64,000 nt of DNA, taken from assembly GCF_003086295.3 (NCBI RefSeq), contig NC_092051.1:66961772-67025771 (forward strand), written 5' to 3'. Position numbers and translations under genes: made by a program. The notes under the pieces were generated by a model that worked only from the letters and a program-made list of their open reading frames with translations, made no database searches and was not told the DNA's origin. Each line of letters begins with the position of its first letter. The first letter of the stretch is position 1. Origin of the DNA: Arachis hypogaea (lineage: Eukaryota; Streptophyta; Magnoliopsida; Fabales; Fabaceae). Shown piece after piece: positions 21,995 to 32,118 of this stretch.

Positions 21995-23513
21995 GCAAGC
22001 ACAGAGGATGTCAAGCTAGTGACAATAAAAGAGCGCTTGTTGGGAGGCAACCCAACCGGAGGTAACCATCTCTTCATATCTATTTTAATAAAAAAGCTAA
22101 TTAGTTTTATCTATATTGCAAGAAGCTAAGTTTGGTGTTACACACCAAAACAATATAAAGGAGAATGAAGGATTCTAAGTTTGGTGTTCCACCAAAATCC
22201 CATTATAAAACACTTTCTCACTATCTGCATAATGCTGGCTTCAAGCATGTTGGATGAACTAGTTAGCTATTTTGCTGTTTCCTAGTTTTCAGTTGCATGG
22301 CTTTTGAAAAAAAAAAAAGAGAAAAAAAATTATCACACATGGTTAATTTGATGCATGAAAACCATTGGCAAGGTACTAAGTTTGGTGTTCCCACACCAAA
22401 GTAAGTTCAAAGGCCTACAAATAAATCATGCAGACTAACCATAGTCTCTAAGTGCTTGGGGAACAAGCAACTTTCAATATCACTGCAGGGTACCATACAA
22501 ACTTTTGGAAAGATTTAGCATCATCTATCAAAAGGAAGAGAGAGGAATGTAAAGATCGGCAATGATGATGAGGAAGAGGAAAGCAAGCGAACTCCAAAAG
22601 GTTGTATTGTTCAGTGATTATTTTGTATCAGATGCTGCTAAATTGAAAATTACATAATACCCCTGCCTGCCTGCATAGTATAGTTTTTCTGTAATTCAAT
22701 AAGCAAGATGCTTGATCATTTACAACACTATACTCTCCAAAACTTGTTTGCACTCAATATTTCAAAAAAAAAAATTGCATCACATGAAAGTTCTTTGAAA
22801 AGAAGGATTGAGGAATCAAACAATTTTGAGGCAAGCAAAAGATTAGGAGAAGTGGCGGTTCTAGTTGTATGATTATGTATTGAGGTTGCATGCTTATGAA
22901 AACTTGCATGGGAGCTCATAGGCAGGACATGAAGTTCAAAGAAGTATTGTGGATATTCTCAAAAATTTATTGATCCAAGAAGCAGCAAACAAAACAAAAG
23001 AAAATAAAGAAAATACAAAAGCAAAAAAGAACATGGCCCAAGGCTCTGAGCATCAATTACTAGGCAGAAAAGAAAGAAGAAACAATGACTCAAAGAGTTG
23101 TTAGCCTAGTAAATGCTTGTGGTTGAGTTGTGCCAAAGAAAGAGGCTTGAGCAAGTAAATCCTTAGGGGTGCTTTAACACCTAATACCTTAAAACCAACT
23201 GGTTTAGGAGTATTGATTGAAAGCTTATTTAAAGAGCCGCTTTGAGACATGACACTTAGAGTCAAAGCCAAAGCAAAGAGACTATAAGCTGCTTCAAGGT
23301 GACTACATATAAAGAGATCTCCATGATACCATTTGGATGAAAATCCTAAGACCTAAGACTCCCAATATGTGAGGACTAGTGAGCACTGAAGCCCTTGCAT
23401 GAGCATATGATTTAGAGTTCACCCCACTGACACTTAATCACTTCACTCACAGGACCTTACAATTTATTCTTCAATCCGTCTTAATTGAAAGAACCTTTGA
23501 GCAAAATTCATTT
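21995..23513 (+). other. Element J 3' noncoding region
   Basis: No gene seen. It contains the tandem hairpins at 22009-22056 and three AAGTTTGGTGTT words. Two of these form perfect hairpins TTTGGTGT...ACACCAAA (22131-22149 and 22381-22400). A degenerate TGCTT-GGGGAAC-AAGCA hairpin lies at 22453-22469. Confidence 0.7.
22009..22056 (+). promoter_or_regulatory. Tandem hairpins after element J gag
   Basis: TGTCA-AGCTAG-TGACA (22009-22024), linker AATAAAAGAGCGCTT, then GTTGGG-AGGCAA-CCCAAC (22039-22056). They begin 15 bases after the gag stop. Counterparts occur in F, E and C. Confidence 0.78.
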
Positions 23514-23550
23514 CTTGCTTGGGGACAAGCAAGCTTTAAGTTTGGTGTTG
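23514..23550 (+). promoter_or_regulatory. Element J polypurine region with upstream hairpin
   Basis: CTTGCTT-GGGGAC-AAGCAAG (23514-23533), then CTTTAAGTTTGGTGTTG directly against the 3' LTR start. The first stem pair is C-G here and G-C in element F, a compensating change. Confidence 0.78.
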
Positions 23551-25383
23551 TGATGACAAGTCATCTTAGCCTAGTTTCACTAGCCTTTTTCTTTTGTTTT
23601 CAATTGAATTATGCACTTTCTTGAGCCATAAGCAAGCCAATTGGGTAAATTTTCATGCTTCCTTCGATTTAATCAACCATAGATGAATTAATGCAATTTC
23701 ATGAGGTTTTATGCTATAATTGTCACATATTATGAAAGAATGAATATCTCATGATTTTGAGCATAGCTTTGATGTGTTTGGTTGATTAATGATAGGTGAA
23801 GAAAGCTTGGAGAAAGGTTGAAGCAAGGAGGAATGGCAAGGAGGAAGAGAGGACAAAAAGTTTGAGCAAAAGTTTGCCTCAAACTTTAGCTCAAACTTTT
23901 GGAATAAGTGAAAATGAACCAGGGAGCAAAAAGCTGGACCAAAAGTTTGCCTCAAACTTTTGTGCAAACTTTTGGGCAAAAAGCTGGACCAAAAGTTTGC
24001 CTCAAACTTTTGTGCAAACTTTTGGGCAAAAAGCTTGAGCAAAAGTTTGCCTCAAACTTTTTGGCAAACTTTTGACATCACAAATCAACACCCTGGAGAG
24101 CAAAAGTTTACGCCAACGTTTGCCTCTAACTTTTTGGCAAACGTTGGCGCCATGAGTGTGCAAGGGGAGGCCAACGTTTGAGCAAAAGTTTGACCCCAAA
24201 CTTTTGCCCAAACGTTGGTATCAGCAAAAGAGGGTGGCTGATGTGAAAAGTTTGAGTAAAAGTTTGCCTCAAACTTTTACTCAAACTTTTACTCAAGCTT
24301 TCATGATTCCAAACCCGGTTCAATTCGGTTCTTCTCCAAACTCCAAGAGCAATCAACCAAGGCCTCTATCAACCCAATTCCATCAAGAGCAAAGGCCCAA
24401 TTGAAGGCTTGAAGACCATTTGAAGAAAGTGTATAAATAGCATAGGATTTAAGTTTTTGGAGAAGAGTTTTTTTTCCTTGAAGTTTTTCAGAGCGCTTTC
24501 CTTTTAGTTTTCATAGAGAGTTTTCGGAGAGCTTTTGGTGTTGAGTGAATTTTAATTTCTAAGTCTCGGGGAAGGAGAATTGAATTCCCTTCCTCTTAGT
24601 TTTCTTGCTTTCAATTTCAATTACAATTGTCTTAGATCTTGGGTTGGAGAATTGAAGGAAATCTGTTTCAATCTCATCCTGGGATCTCTATCTGTTTCAT
24701 TTTACTGCATAATTGAATTTCCATTTTGGTTAATTGCTTCTGTCTTCTACTTTCTCTGCAATTTACAATTTACAATTCCTTTGCAATTGTTCTTGTTGGA
24801 TCTAGGAAGGCATTGAGATCTAGACTTGGTTATCTAGTCTCTTGGGTCCTGAGATCCGGATTTCCCATTTTCAATTCTCTGTTTATTGCTTTCAATCTCA
24901 TTTACATTTCTGTTTATAGATCCGATTCAATCCAAGTGATCTTCTACTTCTCTGTTTGTTGCAATTTACTTTTCCTTGTTTAAATTCTGTGAATCCAATT
25001 CCCAATTCCCTTTACAATTCAAGCCATTTACATTTCTTGCACTTTAAGATTCTGCAATTTACATTTCTTGCGTTCTAAGTTTCTGCCATTTAATTTCTTG
25101 TTCTTTAAGATTCAGCACTTTAAATTTCAGTTCTCTTTACTTTCATGCAATTTACCCATTCCCTTTACTTTCCATGCAATTTAAATTTTGTTAATCACAA
25201 ATCTCTCAACCAAATCTTGATTCGCTTGACTAAATCAACCGCTAAACAAAAATTGCTCAATCCTTCAATCCCTGTGGGATCGACCTCACTCCCGTGAGTT
25301 ATTATTACTTGATGCGACCCGGTGCACTTGCCGGTTAGTTTTGGGTGTTTTGGAAAATTCAGTTTTCCACAAAAACACCATCA
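23551..25383 (+). repeat. Element J 3' LTR
   Basis: 1833 bases and about 99.2 percent identical to 18771-20603 by hand count (9 transitions, 6 transversions, no indels). It is followed by target repeat tgtat. Confidence 0.95.
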
Positions 25384-25388
25384 TGTAT

Positions 25389-25985
25389 CTTTCCCAAGCT
25401 TCATAGAGGGATTCACCTTCTTTCTGTTTGAAGGTTTGAACATCCACTCTAAGCTTGCTAAGCTTTTGAGGAGGAAAGAACTTGGCTAAGAAAGCCGTGA
25501 CCAGCTTATCCCAAGAGTTCAGGCTATCTTTAGGTTGAGAGTCCAACCATATTCTAGCTCTGTTTCTTACAGCAAACGGGAAAAGCATAAGCCTGTAGAC
25601 CTTGGGATCAACCCCATTGGTCTTAACAATATCACAGATCTGTAAGAATTCAGAAAAACTGAAAAGGATCTTCTGATAGAAGTCCATGAAACTTGCAATT
25701 CTGTTGCATCAGAGAAACTAATTGAGGCTTTAGCTCAAAATTGTTTGCTCCAATGGCAGGAATTGAGATGCTTCTTCCATGTAAATTGGAATTTGGTGCA
25801 GTAAAGTCACCAAGCATCTTCCTTGCATTATTATTATTTTCGGCCATGTCTCCTTCTTTTTCGAAAATTTCTGTCAGATTTTCTCCAGAGAGTTGTGCTT
25901 TAGCTTCCCTTAGCTTCCTCTTCAGAGTCCTTTTAGGTTTAGGATCAGCTTCAACAAGAATGTTCTTATCCTTGTTCCTGCTCAT
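25389..25985 (-). pseudogene. gag: Element F gag N-terminal part
   Basis: The ATG at 25985 gives a basic N-terminus (MSRNKDKNILVEADPKPKRT), then the capsid-like core: NNFELKPQLVSLMQQNC, KVYRLMLFPFAVRNRARIWL, LNSWDKLVTAFLAKFFPP and GESLYEAWERY. At that point element J is inserted, and the frame resumes at 18765. A frameshift lies near 25660-25690. The core is homologous to Z gag, supporting F as a reduced relative of that family. The start is supported by position about 1.9 kb after the primer site and by the basic leader. Confidence 0.85.
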
Positions 25986-27883
25986 ATGAAAAAGAAAAAA
26001 ACAGAAAAGAAAATATGGAATCCTCTATGTCACAGTATAGAGATTCCTTATGTAAGTATAAGAAGAAAAGAATAGAGGAAGGAAAAGATAAGAATCCAAA
26101 CACAGAGGGGAAGAGTGAGTTCGAATTCTTGGGTGGAAGAGAAGTGTTAGTAGATAAATAAATAATTAGAAGGAGATGAGAGAGGGAAGAATTCGAAAAT
26201 TAAATAAAATAAAATAAAAATATTTTAGTTTTTAATTTAAAATCAATGTTAGAATTCGAAGATTATAAAGAAAAATGAAACTAATTTAAATTGAAATTTA
26301 AAACAATTAGTTAAGTAAAATTGAATTTTGAAAAAGAGGGAAGGGATTTTTGAAAATTAGAAAGAGAGAGTTAGTTAGGTAGTTTTGAAAAAGATAAGAA
26401 TCAAACAAAAAGTTAAGTGGTTAATTGAAAAAAATTTGAAAATCAAATTTTGAAAAGATAAGAAGTTAGAAAAGATTTTGGAATTAATTTTGAAAAAAGA
26501 TGTGATTGAATCTTATTTTGAAAAAGATTTGAAAAAGAAATTTAAAAAGATTTGATTTTGAAAATTAAAGTTGATTACTTGACTAACAAGAAACAAAAAG
26601 ATATGATTTTGAAATTTAAAGATTGAATCTTTCTTATTAGGCAAGTAACAACTAAAAATTTTTGAATCAATCACATTAATTGTTAGTAAAGATTTTGAAC
26701 ATATATAATAAAATAAGAAAAAGATTTTGAAAATCAATCATAAAGTTTTCGAAAATATGAAGGAAAAATTGAAAAAGATTTGATTTTTGAAAAAGATTTG
26801 AAAAAGATAGAATTTTTAAATTGAAAATTTGATTTGACTCATAAGAAACAACTAGATTTTTTTAAAACTTTATGACTAAATTAAATCAAATTTTCGAAAA
26901 TTTATGAGAGAAAAAGGGAAAGATATTTTTTTATTTTTGAATTTTTAATGATGAGAGAGAAAAACACCAAAAAGACTTAATGCATGAAAATTTTGGATCA
27001 AAACACATGATGCATGCAAGAACACTTTAAATGTCAAGATGAACACGAAGAACACTTTGAAGATCATAATGAACATCAAGTATGTATTTTTGAAAAATTT
27101 TCAATAAAAGAAAACATGCAAGACACCAAACTTAGAAATTTTTAATATTTTGACACTAAGAATTCAAGAATGCATATGAAAAACAAGAAAAGACACAAAA
27201 CAAGAAATTTTAAAGATCAAACAAGAATACTTACCAAGAACAACTTGAAGATCGTGAAGAATGCAATGCATGGATTTTCGAAAAAATGTAAGAAAGAGAT
27301 AAACATGCAATTGACACCAAACTTAAAAACTGACACAAGACTTAAACAAGAAACATCAAATTATTTTTTATTTTATGATTTTATAAAAAAATTTTTGGAT
27401 TTTTCAAAAATTATTTTGAAAAGAAAAATAAGGATTTCAAAATTTTTAATAGGAATTCCAAGAATCTTGCAATGTTAGTCTAAAACTCCGGTCCAGGAAT
27501 TAGACATGGCTTACTAGCCAGCCAAGCTTTCAGTGAAAGCTCCGTCCAAAACACTAGACATTGCCAATGGCCAGCCAAGCTTTAGCAGATACAAATCAGA
27601 CATACAACAGCTGATACTTCATTCAACTTGCTTCTGTGCTGATGAGTGGAAGCCTCGGTCTAAAAGAATTAGACATGGCTTTACAGCCAGCCAGGCTTCA
27701 ACATGTTTCATGAAACTCTAGAATTCTTTCTTAAAAATTCTGAAGAACATAAATTAAATTTTTTTGAAAAAATTTTTTTTTTGAAGAATTCTCGAAAATA
27801 AAAATAATAAAAAAAAGCTTAAAATTAAATAAAATTACCTAATCTGAGCAACAAGATGAACCATCAGTTGTCCAAACTCGAAC
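25986..27883 (-). other. Element F leader, AT-rich, no gene
   Basis: Long A/T-rich untranslated leader between primer site and gag, with several AAGTTTGGTGTT words (for example 27123 and 27313 on the minus strand). It contains three related segments at 27490-27710 sharing the phrase TAGACATGGC and AGCCAGCCA. ORFs here are low complexity and were not accepted. Confidence 0.65.
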
Positions 27884-27903
27884 AATCCCCGGCAACGACG
27901 CCA
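27884..27903 (-). other. Element F primer binding site, tRNA-Asp
   Basis: Matches the tRNA-Asp complement with one change (GGCGTCG for GGCGCCG). It lies 6 bases inside the LTR end at 27910. Confidence 0.82.
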
Positions 27904-27909
27904 AAAACT

Positions 27910-29547
27910 TGGTGCACGAAATTGTGATCATCAACAATGGCGCCAAAGACTTGGTGCTCTCAAACGTGAATCACACTTTGTCACAACTCCGCACAACTAA
28001 CCAGCAAGTGCACTGGGTCGTCCAAGTAATAAACCTTACGTGAGTAAGGATCGATCCCATGGAGATTGTCGGCTTAAAGAAAGCTATGGTCACCTTGTAA
28101 ATCTCAGTCACGCGGATTCAAATGGTTTTAGAGATTTGATAATTAAAAGATAAATAAAACATAAAATAAAGATAGAGATACTTATGTAATTCATTGGTGA
28201 GAATTTCAGATAAGCGTATAGAGATGCTTTTGTTCCTCCTGAACCTCTGCTTTCCTGCTGTCTTCATCCAATCCTTCATACTCCTTTCCATGGCAAGCTA
28301 TATGTTGGGCATCACCGTTGTCAATGGCTACATCCCGTCCTCTCAGTGAAAATGGTCCAATGCACTGTCACTGCATGGCTAATCATCTGTCAGTTCTCGT
28401 TCATACTGGAATAGGATTCAGTGCTCCTTTTGCGTCTGTCACTACGCCCAGCACTCGCGAGTTTGAAGCTCGTCACAGCCATCCCTTCCCAGACCCTACT
28501 CGGAATACCACAGACAAGGTTTAGACTTTTTGGATCTCAGGAATGGCCGTCCATGGATTCTAACTTATACCACGAAGATTCTAATATCTCGGACTCGGTC
28601 CCCTGTATTAGATACCTAAGAGATACTCATTCTATCTCATCTTCATGTAGAACGGAAGTGGTTGTCAGGCACGCGTTCATATGTGAGAATGGTGATGAGC
28701 GTTACATAATCATCACATTCATCATGTTCTTGGGTGCGAATGAATATCTTAGAATAGGAATAAGCTTGAATTGAATAGAAAAACAATAGTACTTTGCATT
28801 AATTCATGAGGAACAGCAGAGCTCCACACCTTAATCTATGGTGTGTAGAAACTCTACCGTTGAAAATACATAAGTGATAATGGTCCAGGCATGGCCGAAT
28901 GGCCAGCCTCCAAAACGTGATCAAAGGATCAAAAGTTAATCCTAAGATGAAAATACAATAGTAAAAAGTTCTATTTATACTAAACTAGTTACTAGGGTTA
29001 CATAAATAAGTAAATGATGCAGAAATCCACTTCCAGGCCCACTTGGTGTATGCTTGGGCTGAGCATTGAAGCTTTCATGTGTAGAGGTCTTCCTTGGAGT
29101 TAAACGCCAGTTTGTAACGTGTTTCTGGCATTTAACTCCAGAATAGGGCAGAGAGCTGGCGTTGAAGACCAGTTTGTGTCGTCTAAACTCGGGCAAAGTA
29201 TGGACTATTTTATATTGCTGGAAAGCCTTGGATGTCTGATTTCCAATGCAATTGAGAGCACACCATTTGGACCATTGTAGCTCCAGAAAATCCACTTTAA
29301 GTGCAGGGAGGTCAGAATCCAACAGCATCTGCAGTCCTTCTTCAACCTCTGAATCTGATTTTTGCTCAAGTCCCTCAATTTCAGCCAGAAAATACCTGGA
29401 ATCACAGAAAAATACACAAACTCACAGTAAAGTCCAGAAATGTGATTTTTATTTAAAAACTAATAAAAATATACCAAAAACTAACTAAATCATACTGAAA
29501 ACTATGTAAAAACAATGCCAAAAAGCGTATAAATTATCCGCTCATCA
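27910..29547 (-). repeat. Element F 5' LTR
   Basis: 1638 bases, same ends as the 3' LTR, TATA box at 28979-28972, CTGGCGTT-type palindromes at about 29095-29170, and a GGAAA...TTTCC hairpin near 29220-29245. It is flanked by agtag at 29548-29552. Confidence 0.92.
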
Positions 29548-30125
29548 AGTAGGCTTCCAACTTGACTTTGGAGTTGATTAATATTTGGAGACCCTTGAGT
29601 TGGAAGACTCAAGAGTTATATTGTAATTGGAAGTTGTTGGCTGGCTTTCTGGCTACTAACGCTAATCCTTTCCAAGGGAGAGGATTAGGATTTGTGAATA
29701 GAAGTTGGCTCCCTACTTGGCTTTCCTTTATTCGGTAAGGGTTAACTAAGTAGAAACAACAACTTATTACTATTAATCTTAGGAAATCCAACAAGGATAG
29801 AACTTCCAATTAATCTTCTCCCAGTCAAGACTTTTTATTTTAATTACATAAAACCTCTTGTTAATTTTCATTGCTTTAATTTATAATTATTTATTTTTTT
29901 ATTCTCCAACTCTAAAATTTCTCAGAAAACTCATAACCAATAACAAGAACACCTCCCTGCAATTCCTTGAGAGATGACTCGAGGTTTAAATACTTCGGTT
30001 TAATTTATTGGGTTTGCTTAAGTGACAACTAAATTTTTGTATAAAAGGATTATTTGTTGGTTTAGAAACTATACTAGTAACGAGAATTTATTGTGAATTC
30101 TTTACTAGCAAAAATTTGTTCATCA
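29548..30125 (+). repeat. Element E 5' LTR, second part
   Basis: Continues the LTR broken at 13053, after one copy of agtag. It contains the conserved block ending GGTTTAAATACTTCGG (near 29982-30000) and ends GTTCATCA before the primer site. With the first part it makes about 1500 bases, against 1486 for the 3' LTR. Confidence 0.9.
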
Positions 30126-30128
30126 AAA

Positions 30129-30146
30129 TGGCGCCATTGCTGGGGA
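30129..30146 (+). other. Element E primer binding site, tRNA-Asp
   Basis: TGGCGCCATTGCTGGGGA, two transitions from the tRNA-Asp complement, 3 bases after the LTR end. Confidence 0.82.
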
Positions 30147-30260
30147 ATTGCAAACGTGTGCCTTATTATTGGTTATTGTAAATATTTGCTTTTTCAGTGT
30201 TTCTAATTTTAGGATTTTATCTTAATTAATTTTTATTAGTTTTTATTTTTATTTGCTACT

Positions 30261-32051
30261 ATGAATTCTCACCCCTTTCGCTATGAGCTTAGTTCAAATT
30301 ATGTTGCAGGGAATGGACGCTATAATGAGAACATGCATCAAGGTCAGAACAATCAAGGATGGGGGGAGCCACAAGGATTTGATCAACCCTTTCGGCAACA
30401 ACCTCCTCCAAGGTGCCATGGGCAACGACCATTCTACGATGCATCCCAAGACAATGGTTATGGTGGACCCTTTCGTGACAACCAACCTCCACCAAATTAC
30501 CATGGTCAAGAGCCATTCCAAGATGCGTACCGAGATGATGGATATGGTGGACCCCCTGGTAGTTACCAACAAGCCCCACCATATGCTTATGAACCACCTC
30601 CTTAACATAACTTTGAACCACCATACCCACAAGCTACCTACAACCATTCACCTCCATATGACCCTAACCCTTATCTACCACACCAACTACCATACGAACC
30701 ATATGAACCATGTCCAGAACCACCACCTCAATATTCACCATCTCCATACCCGTACCAGGAAAAATCACCTTCCTATTATGAACCCTTTCTCCAAAATAAT
30801 GAACCCCCCTATCCACCCCAACCTTTACTAGATGACAACACCCTTAATGTTATGCACCAACAGCAAATAGAGCTTCAAACCATAATTACCTCTGCTTTCA
30901 CAGGTCTAACCTCTACTATTCAAGCTCTTATATCCCGTGTGGATGCATCAATCCAAGAGCAAGAGCATCAATCCATACTTCAAAAGAAGCACGAGGAGGC
31001 CCAAAATGTGGAAATAGAGACCCTTGAAGATGAAGGAGTAGCTGAAGAATTGGTGAGGGAAGACATCAAAGAGGAGTTCAATTTTGTATTAGAGCAAGTA
31101 AAGAAAGCTGAAATTATAGAAGAAAAGGAAAAAGTGCTTGAAGACTTAGGAGATGCGGAACCTCCATGGGAATCTAGAGTGGAAGAAAATCCCTCCAAGA
31201 AGATTGAATTTGATGATGAGGAGGAGAGTGCACAACCTCCAAAATAATTGTTGAATGAGGACTTGGAAGGAGTGAAGCAAGAGTTGAGTTTCCTTGGTGA
31301 TGAAGATCATGCATCAAACCTTCTTGGTGGTGAATTCTTTGAACTTGAAGAACCTTCTCCCGATGAGATAGAAAGCAATGCGGAGGTGGATTTCTCTTAT
31401 CCTCCTATTTATGATTCAAGTGATGGAGAAGAGTTAGATGAAATTGATGAACGAAGGATTCAAATTGAAGAAGCTTGCAAAGGGGTGGAAGCTATCAAGG
31501 AAGAGCACAAGGGAATGGAGCTTGAAATCACCTTGCCAAAGCTGTTGGAGACCTCTCCCCCAAAGCCATTACCATCCAATACAACATTCAAGTGGGTAAA
31601 ATTCATATCCCTTAGCTTTCTCATTCCACTTGAATTTGGTTTACTGGAAACAGATGGTCAACTTAGAGCTCTTTGTGGCTTTAAGAGTAAGAGGGACATG
31701 GTTAGTGGTAGGAGTTGTCATACAAGGTTCAATATGGTTGCATGCTCCAAGTTGAAGTGCAAGGATTGGTGTAGAGCTCGATTGAATGGGTCTAGGAAGT
31801 TGTTTGGATACTTCATTGAGAATTCAGATTGCTTGCCACCCGGTTGGAACAATGATGATCAACAAGAAGACGGGTGCAAAAGCAAAGTTTGGGACCCCGG
31901 CATTCATTCTAGCAATCAACATTCTTGGGGCCTTGTCACTTGCTTTAACTTGCTTGAAGGCTTTCTGCACCTAGTTTGGGATCCCGGAGGCCATTGGAAT
32001 TGCAAACATTGGTGGAGATTCCTGGATGAGTTCAAGTATAAGCTACCATGA
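30261..32051 (+). pseudogene. Element E ORF1, novel conserved C-terminal domain
   Basis: One frame of 597 codons with two TAA stops (30603 and 31245). The ATG at 30261 (MNSHPFRYELSSNYV) is shared with element C apart from a shift there. The N-terminal third is rich in Pro, Gln, His and Tyr; the middle is acidic with a likely coiled coil around 30850-31250. The last 190 residues hold a conserved block: SLSFLIPLEFGLLETDGQLR, then CGFKSKRDMVSG, SKLKCKDWCRARLNGSRK, and a Trp-rich tail (WDPGGHWNCKHWWRF). I recognise no family, and no gag core, protease or RT motif is present. In position it replaces gag. Conservation with C suggests the protein mattered for the element. Confidence 0.75.
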
Positions 32052-32068
32052 CAAGGAGCTCACTAAAT

Positions 32069-32118
32069 GTCCAACTTAAGGACTTTAACTAAAAGTGCTA
32101 GGTGGGAGACAACCCACC
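32069..32118 (+). promoter_or_regulatory. Tandem hairpins after element E ORF1
   Basis: GTCC-AACTTAA-GGAC (32069-32083), linker with AAAAGTGCTA, then GGTGGG-AGACAA-CCCACC (32101-32118), starting 17 bases after the ORF1 stop. Confidence 0.75.

Larger units (their letters stand above)
18771..25383 (+). mobile_element. Element J: young gag-only LTR element (TR-GAG type)
   Basis: LTRs at 18771-20603 and 23551-25383 are both exactly 1833 bases and differ at 15 positions by my hand count, with no indels. Target repeat tgtat lies at 18766-18770 and 25384-25388 within the gag of element F. The internal region (20604-23550) holds a primer site, one gag reading frame and noncoding sequence, with no protease, RT or integrase. 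That matches the terminal-repeat-with-gag class described in plants. It is the youngest datable insertion in the window. Confidence 0.95.
13054..29547 (-). mobile_element. Element F: non-autonomous gag-protease relative of A and Z
   Basis: Minus-strand element. The 5' LTR is 29547-27910, primer site 27903-27884, gag start 25985, protease end 17056, a small ORF at 16218-15846, polypurine region at 14718-14681 and the 3' LTR at 14680-13054. Target repeat agtag occurs at 13049-13053 and 29548-29552. Element J interrupts gag at 18771-25383. There is no RT, RNase H or integrase between protease and 3' LTR. LTR ends and gag are related to A and Z, which could supply the missing enzymes. Confidence 0.93.

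Noticed and set aside
30283..30831. Met/His-rich 182-codon ORF overlapping ORF1 of element E
   Set aside because: It is a frame shadow of the Pro/Gln/Tyr-rich start of ORF1, which is the frame conserved with element C.
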